This document shows, in pieces, positions 24,871 to 31,984 of a stretch of 36,566 bases of DNA. The notes beneath the pieces were generated by a model. The model was not told where the DNA came from. It was given only the letters and a program-made list of their open reading frames with translations, and did no database searches. Each line of letters opens with the position of its first letter. Position 1 is the first letter of the stretch. This DNA is from an uncultured Actinomyces sp. (GTDB lineage Bacteria > Actinomycetota > Actinomycetes > Actinomycetales > Actinomycetaceae). Position numbers and translations under genes: made by a program. The stretch lies in assembly GCA_938040725.1 (NCBI GenBank), contig CALHZX010000030.1:1-36566 (forward strand), in the 5' to 3' direction.

Positions 24871-25851
24871 ATGACGACCGATACGGCAGCGTTGCTTCAG
24901 GAGGCCGCGGCTTCGTCCACTCGACGAGGCCGTGGCCTCCTGCGCACCGCAGGCGCGCTCATGGGGGGGCTGGGACTCGCCGGGTTGGCAGCGGGAGGCG
25001 CAGCGCTGGCCTGGGGGTCGGTCGAGCGCACTATGCCGGTGCTTCGGCGCTACGAGGTTCCGGTTCGCGCTCGCGTGCCCGAGGTGACGATTCTGCAGAT
25101 CGCGGACCTGCACCTTTTCGAGGGCCAAGAGTTTTTGCTGCGATTCTTGTCCGACGTGGCAGCCTCGGAGCGCTTCGACATGGTGGTTGCGACGGGCGAT
25201 AACTTTGGGTCGACGGAGGCTTTGGACATGGTGATGGACGCGTATCGTCCGTTCCTGTCCTACCCGGGTGCGTTCGTGCTCGGTTCAAATGACTACTATT
25301 CACCGATCCCTAAGCGTTGGAGCTGCTACCTGTCGCGTTCGAAGCCGCATCCGGTACGCGTGGTCCCCGATCTGCCCTTCCTGCCGATGGTGCGTCAGAT
25401 GCGCCGGGCTGGCTGGCTGGACCTGTCGAATGCGTCGGGCACACTCCGCCTGCCCACGGGCACGGTTTCTCTGCTCGGCACGGATGACGCGCATATCTTC
25501 CGTGATCGCCTGGGGGCTCCGGCCTCGTCGTGGGATGCACCCGACGCCCTGCGACTCGGGGTGACGCACGCGCCGTACACGCGGGTCGTTTCCGCGCTCA
25601 CTGAGGTCGGCTCGGACCTGATTCTCGCGGGGCATACGCACGGCGGTCAGATCGGCATTCCGGGGTTCGGCGCGATCATCACGAATTGCGATATTTCGCG
25701 TCCCTATGCGAAGGGTCTGAAACGCTGGGAGGCTCCGGACGGTTCGACGGCGTGGCTGCACGTGTCTGCGGGCCTGGGGACGTCCCCCTACGCGAAGGTG
25801 CGTATCGCGACTCGCCCCGAGGCCTCGCTGCTGCACGTGTACCCGGCGTAG
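24871..25851 (+). CDS. Calcineurin-like metallophosphoesterase (membrane-anchored)
   Basis: A 326-residue enzyme. An N-terminal hydrophobic segment (about 26-50, Gly/Ala/Leu-rich) acts as anchor. Metal ligands follow the family order: D79 and H81 in IADLHLF, D110 in ATGDN, N140-D141 in GSND, a His in GVTHAP and the final pair in GHTHGGQIG. It resembles YkuE/YaeI-type phosphodiesterases acting on lipid-linked or phospholipid substrates; the exact substrate is not shown. It begins immediately after ponA, so co-expression with cell wall synthesis is likely. It matches the M. tuberculosis Rv3683 position. Confidence 0.9.
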   Translation: MTTDTAALLQEAAASSTRRGRGLLRTAGALMGGLGLAGLAAGGAALAWGSVERTMPVLRRYEVPVRARVPEVTILQIADLHLFEGQEFLLRFLSDVAASERFDMVVATGDNFGSTEALDMVMDAYRPFLSYPGAFVLGSNDYYSPIPKRWSCYLSRSKPHPVRVVPDLPFLPMVRQMRRAGWLDLSNASGTLRLPTGTVSLLGTDDAHIFRDRLGAPASSWDAPDALRLGVTHAPYTRVVSALTEVGSDLILAGHTHGGQIGIPGFGAIITNCDISRPYAKGLKRWEAPDGSTAWLHVSAGLGTSPYAKVRIATRPEASLLHVYPA

Positions 25852-25972
25852 CCACAGACGCATACCTGGCGTAGCCGGGGCATTCGTGTCGCGATGTTTC
25901 TGCGCGGGCAGTCACAAACCTTGCCCCAAAATGCGGCGTGGGACACAATTATGTCGCTTGCTTGATCTCCGT

Positions 25973-26002
25973 TTGGGATTATCGGCGAGGAAACGCTATA
26001 CT
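25973..26002 (+). promoter_or_regulatory. tRNA-Pro promoter
   Basis: TTGGGA (25973-25978) and TATACT (25997-26002) are spaced 18 bases and lie just upstream of the tRNA. Confidence 0.6.
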
Positions 26003-26012
26003 CGAACGGCAC

Positions 26013-26086
<74 letters not shown>

Positions 26087-26091
26087 CCGGT

Positions 26092-26124
26092 AATCGCCGG
26101 GACCGTTTGGTCCCGGCGATTTTT
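26092..26124 (+). terminator. tRNA terminator
   Basis: AATCGCCGGGACC and its exact complement form a 13-bp stem with a GTTT loop, ending in a T run. Confidence 0.9.
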
Positions 26125-26177
26125 CATACTCATCTGCCCTGAGGCTTCCGGGTTATAGGACACTACGCGTTTCCGAA

Positions 26178-26321
26178 GGGGTGACTTTTCGGCTTATTGA
26201 TGCGGGAAAGTCGGTGCTTTAGTTGGTTTTGACCAACTATGAGGATGGACAAATCGTGTTGCTGGGAGGGTGATTTTTCGGCTTGCTGGTACCGGAAAGT
26301 CGGTGCTGAAGGTGGTTGTTT
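26178..26321 (+). repeat. Two ~53-bp direct repeats
   Basis: Copy 1 is at 26178-26230 and copy 2 at 26266-26321. They share GGGTGA(C/T)TTTTCGGCTT, GGAAAGTCGGTGCT and a GTTGGTT-like end. They are spaced about 88 bp. Confidence 0.65.
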
Positions 26322-26354
26322 CATCGTGGGGGTAGGAACACCCCCACAGGCCCG

Positions 26355-26520
26355 ATACGCGAGCCCATCAGCGCGCACGTGGGCCCGACAACCTGCACGT
26401 GGGCCCTTTGATATGCGTGTGGGCCCGATGACCTGCGTGTGGGCAGCGCCGCCCACGCGCATATCCAGGGGTTGACGTGCGCATCAAGGGGTTAACACGC
26501 ATATTCAAAGGCCCACGTGC
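26355..26520. repeat. 20-bp-unit array around a 26-bp palindrome (array B)
   Basis: Four left-facing 20-bp units begin at 26355, 26375, 26395 and 26415, for example GCACGTGGGCCCTTTGATAT. A 26-bp centre follows (26435-26460, GCGTGTGGGC to GCCCACGCGC). Three right-facing units begin at 26461, 26481 and 26501, for example GCATCAAGGGGTTAACACGC. The total length (166 bp) equals that of array A. Confidence 0.8.
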
Positions 26521-26654
26521 GAACAGCACACCACGACAGCCGCCGATTCCGCCAAAGATCAGACCCATTCAGCCATAACCGTCGGTTTTGGGCTCTTATT
26601 GCCCACTGGGTCTGCACTTCGGCGGCCACACCACCTCGAACCGCAGCCGCGCTG

Positions 26655-26742
26655 CCGCCAAGCGGGGGGGGAATTGCACGACACGAGCCTCCAACACGCC
26701 GGCGACACGCCGACAGAGGGCTTCGTGTAGTGCAAAACTCCC
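26655..26742. repeat. Hairpin element shared with island 1, inverted
   Basis: It carries the 22-bp core (26695-26716) inverted relative to 10281-10302. The outer arms form an imperfect hairpin: GAATTGCACGACACGAGCC against GGCTTCGTGTAGTGCAAA. It includes an eight-G run and TGCAAAACTCCC, which resembles the ends of the element at 998-1115. Confidence 0.7.
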
Positions 26743-27021
26743 ACACGGACCCCGCGTAGGGCGCCGCAGCAGCCGAGCACCACCACCCAGACACCAGACA
26801 CGAAAGCAACGCCCGGAGCGAAGTACAGACCACGGCCACCAAACGGATTGACAGTCCATGCGACGGCCAGGTATCTACCAGTGTCATACGCCAATACAAA
26901 ACGTCTAACGAACCCCGATTTTCCCGCGTCGGCACAACCTCACTGACCGATATGTTAATTTGATGCTTTTTGGGGTTAGACTGAGCGAGAACGTACACTT
27001 CAAGATTTCAAGGAGTACCCC

Positions 27022-27519
27022 ATGAAGCGTCGTATTGTAGCCGCCCTCCTGATCGCCACGATGCCCCTCGGTATGGCTGCCTGCCTGCAGATTAAGCCTG
27101 ACAACCCGACGTCCTCGCCGTCGTCCTCGTCCGCGCCTTCGCAGGAGCCGACCAGCACGCCTACGCAGGCATCGCCCTCCGCGTCGAGCTCTTCGAAGTC
27201 GGGCCAGACGAAGGAGGAGGCCTGCGCCATTCTCGACGACAAGGCCAACGAGATCTCCTCGAGCCTAAACGAGCAGGATAAGGACTCGGTCATCAAGACC
27301 CTGTCCGGCTTCATCGACATCATGAAGTCCGACGAGATCACCAACCCCGAGGTCAAGGAGGCGGCAAACGGGCTGGCTGACAGCGCGCAGAGTCTTCTCG
27401 ACGCGACCAAGGCGGCCGACGATCAGCCGACGGCCGAGCAGCGGTCCAAGATTCTGACGGCGACGTCGCAGTACCTGGAATCGCTAAATAAGCTCGATTC
27501 GGTGTGCACCGGTAAGTGA
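27022..27519 (+). CDS. Lipoprotein, paralogue pair member 1
   Basis: A 165-residue secreted lipoprotein. The signal peptide ends with the lipobox GMAAC. A Ser/Pro/Thr-rich linker of about 40 residues precedes a helical domain starting EEACAILDDKA and ending LDSVC. Two cysteines at the domain ends may form a disulfide. AAGGAG precedes ATG. The domain is clearly similar to the minus-strand lipoprotein just downstream (shared KSDEITNPEVKEAA-like and DSAQ blocks). I do not recognise a named family; it could be a cell-surface binding or stress protein. Confidence 0.8.
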   Translation: MKRRIVAALLIATMPLGMAACLQIKPDNPTSSPSSSSAPSQEPTSTPTQASPSASSSSKSGQTKEEACAILDDKANEISSSLNEQDKDSVIKTLSGFIDIMKSDEITNPEVKEAANGLADSAQSLLDATKAADDQPTAEQRSKILTATSQYLESLNKLDSVCTGK

Positions 27520-27553
27520 TGCTCTGACGAGCACACGACACACCCATCAAGGT

Positions 27554-27591
27554 AAAGGTGAGGGTGGCCCCGCGGGGCCACCCTCACCTTT
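27554..27591. terminator. 38-bp perfect palindrome, bidirectional terminator
   Basis: AAAGGTGAGGGTGGCCCC is followed directly by its reverse complement. It lies between the two convergent lipoprotein genes and ends with TTT on the plus strand and its complement on the other. It probably serves both. Confidence 0.85.
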
Positions 27592-27631
27592 CAATGCCCA
27601 CACGCGGGCATACACAATCTGATGGTGCGCG

Positions 27632-28015
27632 TCAGCGCGCGTTGCACACCGTCTCGAGCGACGACATCGACGTCGTGAAGGTCGTGTACAGATCCATGGC
27701 CTCGCTCATCTGGTCTGCCGACGGGTCATCGCCCACCGTCTTGGCGAAGTCGGCGAGAGCCTGAGCGCTATCGCCCGCAGCCACCGCAGCAGCCTTCACT
27801 TCGGTGTTGGTAATGTCGTCAGACTTCAGGACGGTCGCGACGTTGGTCATGCCCTGAATCATGTCTTCCGTGTTGCTCGGATCCAGGCCATCAATTGCCT
27901 TGACGGCCTTGTCATTGATGATCTGGCACGCAGCCTGCTTGGACTGTCCACCGCAGGCGGCCAGGCTCAGGGGCAGCAGTGCGACGAGGGCAGCCGTGAG
28001 AAGACGCTTTTTCAT
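27632..28015 (-). CDS. Lipoprotein, paralogue pair member 2
   Basis: A 127-residue lipoprotein. The signal peptide LLPLSLAAC carries the lipobox LAAC. The mature domain begins after a very short linker (CGGQSKQAACQIINDKA) and ends SSLETVC, parallel to member 1. AAGGAG lies upstream, and the leader AAGGAGTAACCC resembles that of its partner, suggesting duplication that included the translation signals. It differs from member 1 by lacking the Ser/Pro-rich linker. The genes face each other. Confidence 0.8.
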   Translation of the reverse strand: MKKRLLTAALVALLPLSLAACGGQSKQAACQIINDKAVKAIDGLDPSNTEDMIQGMTNVATVLKSDDITNTEVKAAAVAAGDSAQALADFAKTVGDDPSADQMSEAMDLYTTFTTSMSSLETVCNAR

Positions 28016-28161
28016 GAGGGTTACTCCTTCGAGTATTTGTGATGGGTACCCCCGAATCATATCACATTTTCACATCATTGATTACCTCGCGGTTAACGAA
28101 CATGCGTGCATTTTTTACACAATCCGCTGCACGAACGACGACCGCGCTTGATAGATGCGCC

Positions 28162-28215
28162 GCACGCACGAGGAGAGGGCGACCCCGCGCACGCACGAGG
28201 AGGGGGCAGCACCGC
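28162..28215. repeat. 27-bp tandem duplication
   Basis: GCACGCACGAGGAG begins two adjacent 27-bp units (28162-28188 and 28189-28215) that differ by a few bases. The rest of the 28016-28361 gap holds no gene; a terminator hairpin lies at 28267-28292. Confidence 0.6.
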
Positions 28216-28266
28216 GAACATGCGAGGGTCGCGCTCACACGAGCAGCGCGCTCGCAGGACGCGGAA

Positions 28267-28292
28267 GGGGGCGGCCCCAACGGGCCGCCCCC
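28267..28292 (-). terminator. Terminator hairpin downstream of transporter
   Basis: GGGGGCGGCCC and its exact complement form an 11-bp stem with a CAAC loop, about 70 bases beyond the transporter stop. Confidence 0.6.
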
Positions 28293-28361
28293 CTCTCGCT
28301 ATCTACTCAGCCGAAAACCGGAACTGGGGATCAGCGCTCGCCCCGCCCCGGCCTCGTTGAT

Positions 28362-29345
28362 TCAGGCCGCTCCGCCGTTCTTCCAGCGACGGAAGAACAT
28401 CGCCAGCAGCGCGCCGGAGAGGTTGTGCCACACGGAGAACACGGCCGCCGGGAGCGCGGTCTCCGGGGTGGAGGCGAAGTGCGTCTTTGCCAGCGTCGCG
28501 GCCAGCGCCGAGTTCTGCATGCCGACCTCGATCGCGGTCGTGCGCGCAGCCTTGTCGGAGCCGCGGCCGACGCGTCCGGCCAGGTAACCGAAGAGGTAAC
28601 CGAGCAGGTTGTGGCAGATGACCACGGCGATGATGAGGGCGCCGGACGTCAGGATCTTGTCGACGGAACCCGACACGACGACGAGGAGCACGTAGCAGAT
28701 GCCCAGCACGGAGATCCAGGGCAGGATCGGCAGGATCTTCTCCACGAGCTTGCCCGCAATGTAGCGCACGAGGAAACCGCCCAGGACGGGGGCGAGGACC
28801 ATCAGGAGGATGTTCTTCGCCATGGCCACACCGTCAACCGGCATGCGGTTACCCACCAGCCAGGCGGTGAGCAGCGGCGTCATGAGGGGTGCGAGCAGCG
28901 TCGAGATCGAGGTCATGGTAACTGATAGGGCGACGTCCGCCTTCGCCAGGTAGGAGATCACGTTCGAGGCCGTGCCACCGGGCGCGCAGCCGACGAGGAT
29001 GACGCCGACGGCGACCGCGTCGGGGAGGCCAAACACGTAGCATAGAGCCCAGCCGACGAGGGGCATGATCAGGTACTGGGCAATGACGCCCACGAGCACG
29101 GGCAGAGGACGCTTGACGATGAGTCCGAAGTCGGGCAGCGTCAGGGTCAGGCCCATGCCGAACATGATGACGCCGAGCGCCCAGTTAACGCCGGGGGCCA
29201 GCGGCTTGAAGGTGGCGGGCGTGATCATGGCGATCGCGAAGGCCGCCAGGATCAGCAGCGGGAAGACCGTCACGGCGATGCGCGCGCTGCGGTCCTCGGA
29301 GGACAGGGTCGGGGATTGAGTTGTAACTGCGTCTGATGTGGACAT
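28362..29345 (-). CDS. Bile acid:sodium symporter-type transporter (BASS family)
   Basis: A 327-residue membrane protein with about nine or ten hydrophobic segments. MFGMGLTLTLPDF and VGVILVGCAPGGTASNVISYLA, with the GCAPGGTASN stretch, match the conserved core of BASS/ASBT-fold transporters. An equivalent later motif is EVGMQNSALAATLA. It likely moves an organic anion with Na+; the substrate is unknown. The start at 29345 is preferred because an AAATAT box lies exactly six bases before it, as at other genes here. Earlier starts at 29360 and 29387 remain possible. Confidence 0.85.
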   Translation of the reverse strand: MSTSDAVTTQSPTLSSEDRSARIAVTVFPLLILAAFAIAMITPATFKPLAPGVNWALGVIMFGMGLTLTLPDFGLIVKRPLPVLVGVIAQYLIMPLVGWALCYVFGLPDAVAVGVILVGCAPGGTASNVISYLAKADVALSVTMTSISTLLAPLMTPLLTAWLVGNRMPVDGVAMAKNILLMVLAPVLGGFLVRYIAGKLVEKILPILPWISVLGICYVLLVVVSGSVDKILTSGALIIAVVICHNLLGYLFGYLAGRVGRGSDKAARTTAIEVGMQNSALAATLAKTHFASTPETALPAAVFSVWHNLSGALLAMFFRRWKNGGAA

Positions 29346-29446
29346 GCCCCCATATTTCATCGATTGTTGGTATTTTCCCTTCCACATCTCACGTTGTGAT
29401 CAGCTCAGTATTGAGCCTCACAAGACCACTTCACTAAGCTAAGGCT

Positions 29447-30349
29447 ATGCACAGTGCAGCGCCCCAGACTCAGACACCACCCGAACGCACCGCGGGCGGC
29501 GGGCCCGACCATACCGCGGCGCGTCCCCAGGGACGTCCGAAGCCACGCCACCACAACAACCCCCACATGCGTAAGCTAGCCCGCGACGGATGGATTTCCG
29601 ACCAGCACGGCGCGTGGACGATGATGGCTTTCCCGCCGCTGCTCGGGTGGGCGCTGTCCTGCTCCTTCTCATGGACGGTCGTGCTCATGCTGGTGGCGTG
29701 GGCGATGGCGTTCCAGATGTTTTCGGCCGTGTGCTTGTGGGTGAAGACGCCCGCCAAGCGCCGCGCTCGAATCGCTCCCGCGGTCATCACCTACGGCGTG
29801 CTCGCAGCCCTGCCCGGCGCAACCCTGCTGGCCGTGCGTCCGCAGCTGCTGTGGTGGGCGATCGCTTTCGCACCCCTGGCCTCGTCGGCGCTCTCCCTCG
29901 TGTGGAGGGGCCGCGAGCGCTCCCTGGGGGCTCGCGCGGCGTCGATTCTGGCGGGTAACATCATGGGTCCCGTGGCTTTTTCGCTGGCGGTTGCGGATGG
30001 TTCTCCGGCCGCGGTGTCGATTCACGCGTGGGCGACGTGCGCGGCGTTCGGTCTGCATTACATCGGCACGGTTCCGCTGGTGCGTTCGATGATCCGGGGA
30101 CGCAGGGATCCGCGCTGGGCGGTGGGTTCGACGCTGCTGCACGCGGTGTTCACCTTGTGCGCGGCCGCGGCGTGGTGGTTCGGCGCGCTGGCGATCTGGC
30201 CGGTCCTCATGTGGGCGTTGCTGACGGCCCGCGCGTGGGTGATGCCGGCGATCAGCCGGAAGCGGGCGCGTCCGCTTTCACCCAAGCTCGTCGGGTTCAG
30301 CGAGCTCGGCTGGTCGCTTCTCCTGATCGTCTCGCTGCTGATCCCGTAA
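29447..30349 (+). CDS. YwiC-like membrane protein
   Basis: A 300-residue protein. After a hydrophilic tail of about 45 residues comes GWISDQHGAWTMMAFP, the conserved DQHGAWxM stretch of the YwiC-like family. Eight or so membrane helices follow. The family is widespread in Gram-positive bacteria, sometimes near nitrate respiration or haem genes, but without known activity. ATG 29447 follows TAAGCT by exactly six bases, suggesting a leaderless mRNA. The end is convergent with the aminotransferase gene, with hairpins between. Confidence 0.8.
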   Translation: MHSAAPQTQTPPERTAGGGPDHTAARPQGRPKPRHHNNPHMRKLARDGWISDQHGAWTMMAFPPLLGWALSCSFSWTVVLMLVAWAMAFQMFSAVCLWVKTPAKRRARIAPAVITYGVLAALPGATLLAVRPQLLWWAIAFAPLASSALSLVWRGRERSLGARAASILAGNIMGPVAFSLAVADGSPAAVSIHAWATCAAFGLHYIGTVPLVRSMIRGRRDPRWAVGSTLLHAVFTLCAAAAWWFGALAIWPVLMWALLTARAWVMPAISRKRARPLSPKLVGFSELGWSLLLIVSLLIP

Positions 30350-30350
30350 T

Positions 30351-30404
30351 CACCGCGTTTCGGTGGGTGGCCATGGGCGCGTCCGATTCGTTGGGCGCGC
30401 CCAT
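30351..30404. terminator. Hairpins between convergent genes
   Basis: CACCG-CGTTT-CGGTG (30351-30365), then ATGGGCGCG paired with CGCGCCCAT (30373-30381 and 30396-30404). Both lie in the 67-bp gap between convergent stops. Confidence 0.5.
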
Positions 30405-30416
30405 TCGCACACGCCC

Positions 30417-31481
30417 TTACGCGCCGATGCCCGAGGTGCGCGCAAATTCGGTGGCGACGGACAGGAAGAGGTCGTTCTGCTCGCGCGATCCGACTGAGAC
30501 GCGCACGCCCACGCTGAAGGGGCGCACGATGAGGCCGACGCGTGCGCATGCCTCGACGAGGCCGTAGACGTCTCCGCGGATCAGGTAGAAGTTCGACTGG
30601 CTGTCGGGGATGTCGTAACCGAGGCCGCGCAGCGCCGGGATGATGCGCTCGCGTTCAGCGATGCTCTGGGCGACCGCGCGCTGCACACCCTCGGAGTCCT
30701 TGAGGGAGGCGAGGGCCGCGGCGAGCGCGAGGGAGTTGACGCCGAAGGGAACGAGGAGGGCCTGGATCGCGCCGATCACCTCGGCCTCGCCAATGGCGTA
30801 GCCGACGCGCACGCCCGCGAGGGCGTGGGCCTTGGAGAAGGTGCGCATGACGATGACGTTGGGGTGGTCCTCGATGAGGGGGACTGCGGTGCGCACGCCG
30901 GGCTTGGTCGCGAAGTCGATGTAGGCCTCGTCGACGATGATCATGATGTCTTCGGGGACGTCGGCGACGAACGCGGCGATTTCCTCGTAGGTGAGGGCGG
31001 GGCCGGTCGGGTTGTTGGGTGAGCAGACGATGACGGCGACGGTGTCGGGCGTGATGGCGGCGCGCATGGCGTCCAGGTCGTGGGTGCCGTCGGGGAGGAG
31101 TTCGACGGGCACGGGCTCGCCGCCCACGGAAGGGACGGCGATCGGGTAGGACTCGAAGGAGCGCCAGGGGAAGACGACCTGGGTGCCGGGCTGGCAGACG
31201 GCGGAGAGGGCGGCGACGAGGATCGCCGAGGAGCCGGTGCCCACGCACACCTGGTCGGCACCGACACTGAAGCGCTTCGCGAGGGCTTCGCGCAGGGGCG
31301 CGGCCGTCAGGTCGGGGTAGCGGTTGATCGTCTCGAGTTCGCGGGCGATCGCTTCGAGCACGGCGGGGCTGGGCGGCGTCGGCATTTCGTTCGAGGAGAT
31401 CTTGACGGCGCCTGGGGCCGTCTTGCTCGGCACGTAGCGGGGCAGGGCGGCGACGGCGGGACGAATGCGCAGGTTGGTCAT
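30417..31481 (-). CDS. Histidinol-phosphate/aromatic aminotransferase
   Basis: A 354-residue class I/II PLP aminotransferase of the HisC/Pat branch. CSPNNPTG is at 153-160, IIVDEAYIDF includes D184, the PLP lysine is K217 in TFSKAHALAGVRVGY and a C-terminal Arg is in VRVSVGS. It transfers amino groups between histidinol phosphate or an aromatic keto acid and glutamate. No his genes are nearby, so the aromatic aminotransferase option is open. ATG 31481 was chosen by family alignment; AGGA lies nine bases upstream. Confidence 0.85.
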   Translation of the reverse strand: MTNLRIRPAVAALPRYVPSKTAPGAVKISSNEMPTPPSPAVLEAIARELETINRYPDLTAAPLREALAKRFSVGADQVCVGTGSSAILVAALSAVCQPGTQVVFPWRSFESYPIAVPSVGGEPVPVELLPDGTHDLDAMRAAITPDTVAVIVCSPNNPTGPALTYEEIAAFVADVPEDIMIIVDEAYIDFATKPGVRTAVPLIEDHPNVIVMRTFSKAHALAGVRVGYAIGEAEVIGAIQALLVPFGVNSLALAAALASLKDSEGVQRAVAQSIAERERIIPALRGLGYDIPDSQSNFYLIRGDVYGLVEACARVGLIVRPFSVGVRVSVGSREQNDLFLSVATEFARTSGIGA

Positions 31482-31546
31482 GTCTGTAGTCCTATCCCAT
31501 GGAATTGGCACGTGCAAGCATCGTCCCACTGCGCAAGAATGAAGCA

Positions 31547-31933
31547 ATGGATTTCATTGCACGTCTTTTAGCCACGATGGCCGGACTGTGGGTCACGGTC
31601 CACGTGGTTCCGTCGATTTCGATCAAGTCGTCGTCGGCCTCGCAGACGGTGATCGTCTTTGCGGTCGTCGCCCTGGTGTTCACGGCGGTGAACTCGATTA
31701 TTAAGCCTGTCGTGAAGACACTCGCATTCCCCCTGTATGTGCTGACGTTCGGCCTGTTTGCCCTGGTGACGAACTCGCTGCTGTTTGCGCTGACGGGCTG
31801 GCTGTCCACGTCGCTTGGATTCCCTATGACGACGGGCGGCTTCTGGTCGTGCCTGGCGGGCGCGGTCATCACCTCCGTGGTGTCCTCGATCGTCTCGGGC
31901 CTGCTGCGCGATAAGAAGGATGAGCGCGACTGA
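31547..31933 (+). CDS. Phage holin family (superfamily IV-like) membrane protein
   Basis: A 128-residue protein with four membrane helices. The stretch ALVFTAVNSIIKPVVKTLAFPLYVLTFGLFALVTN is typical of the phage_holin_4_2 type family, which is usually chromosomal and not lytic. The tail is charged (LLRDKKDERD). ATG 31547 lacks a strong RBS; the frame is open to 31499 but the upstream residues do not look like part of the family. It is divergent from the aminotransferase and convergent with the lipase-like gene. Confidence 0.8.
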   Translation: MDFIARLLATMAGLWVTVHVVPSISIKSSSASQTVIVFAVVALVFTAVNSIIKPVVKTLAFPLYVLTFGLFALVTNSLLFALTGWLSTSLGFPMTTGGFWSCLAGAVITSVVSSIVSGLLRDKKDERD

Positions 31934-31952
31934 TCCGCTCTGCCCCCTGTCT

Positions 31953-31984
31953 CGAGGCGTGTCACCCCTGGGTGATGCGCCTCG
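31953..31984 (+). terminator. Hairpin at the end of the holin-like gene
   Basis: CGAGGCGTGTCACCC pairs with GGGTGATGCGCCTCG (two mismatches, CT loop), followed by TTTGG. It includes the last codons of the convergent lipase-like gene. Confidence 0.6.

Larger units (their letters stand above)
26125..27021. other. Gene-free repeat island 2
   Basis: About 900 bases without a convincing gene. It contains CCGGGTTATAGGACACTACG at 26146 (shared with island 1), two direct repeats (26178-26321), array B (26355-26520) and a hairpin element (26655-26742). The end of the gap holds the upstream region of the next lipoprotein gene, with a TAGACT box at 26977. Confidence 0.65.

Noticed and set aside
26492..26998. 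Minus-strand 168-residue open frame in repeat island 2
   Set aside because: It runs through repeat elements, has no RBS and an odd Cys/Trp/Arg composition.
28155..28925. Plus-strand 256-residue open frame opposite the BASS transporter
   Set aside because: Arg/Gly/His/Asp-rich antisense frame to a well-supported membrane transporter.
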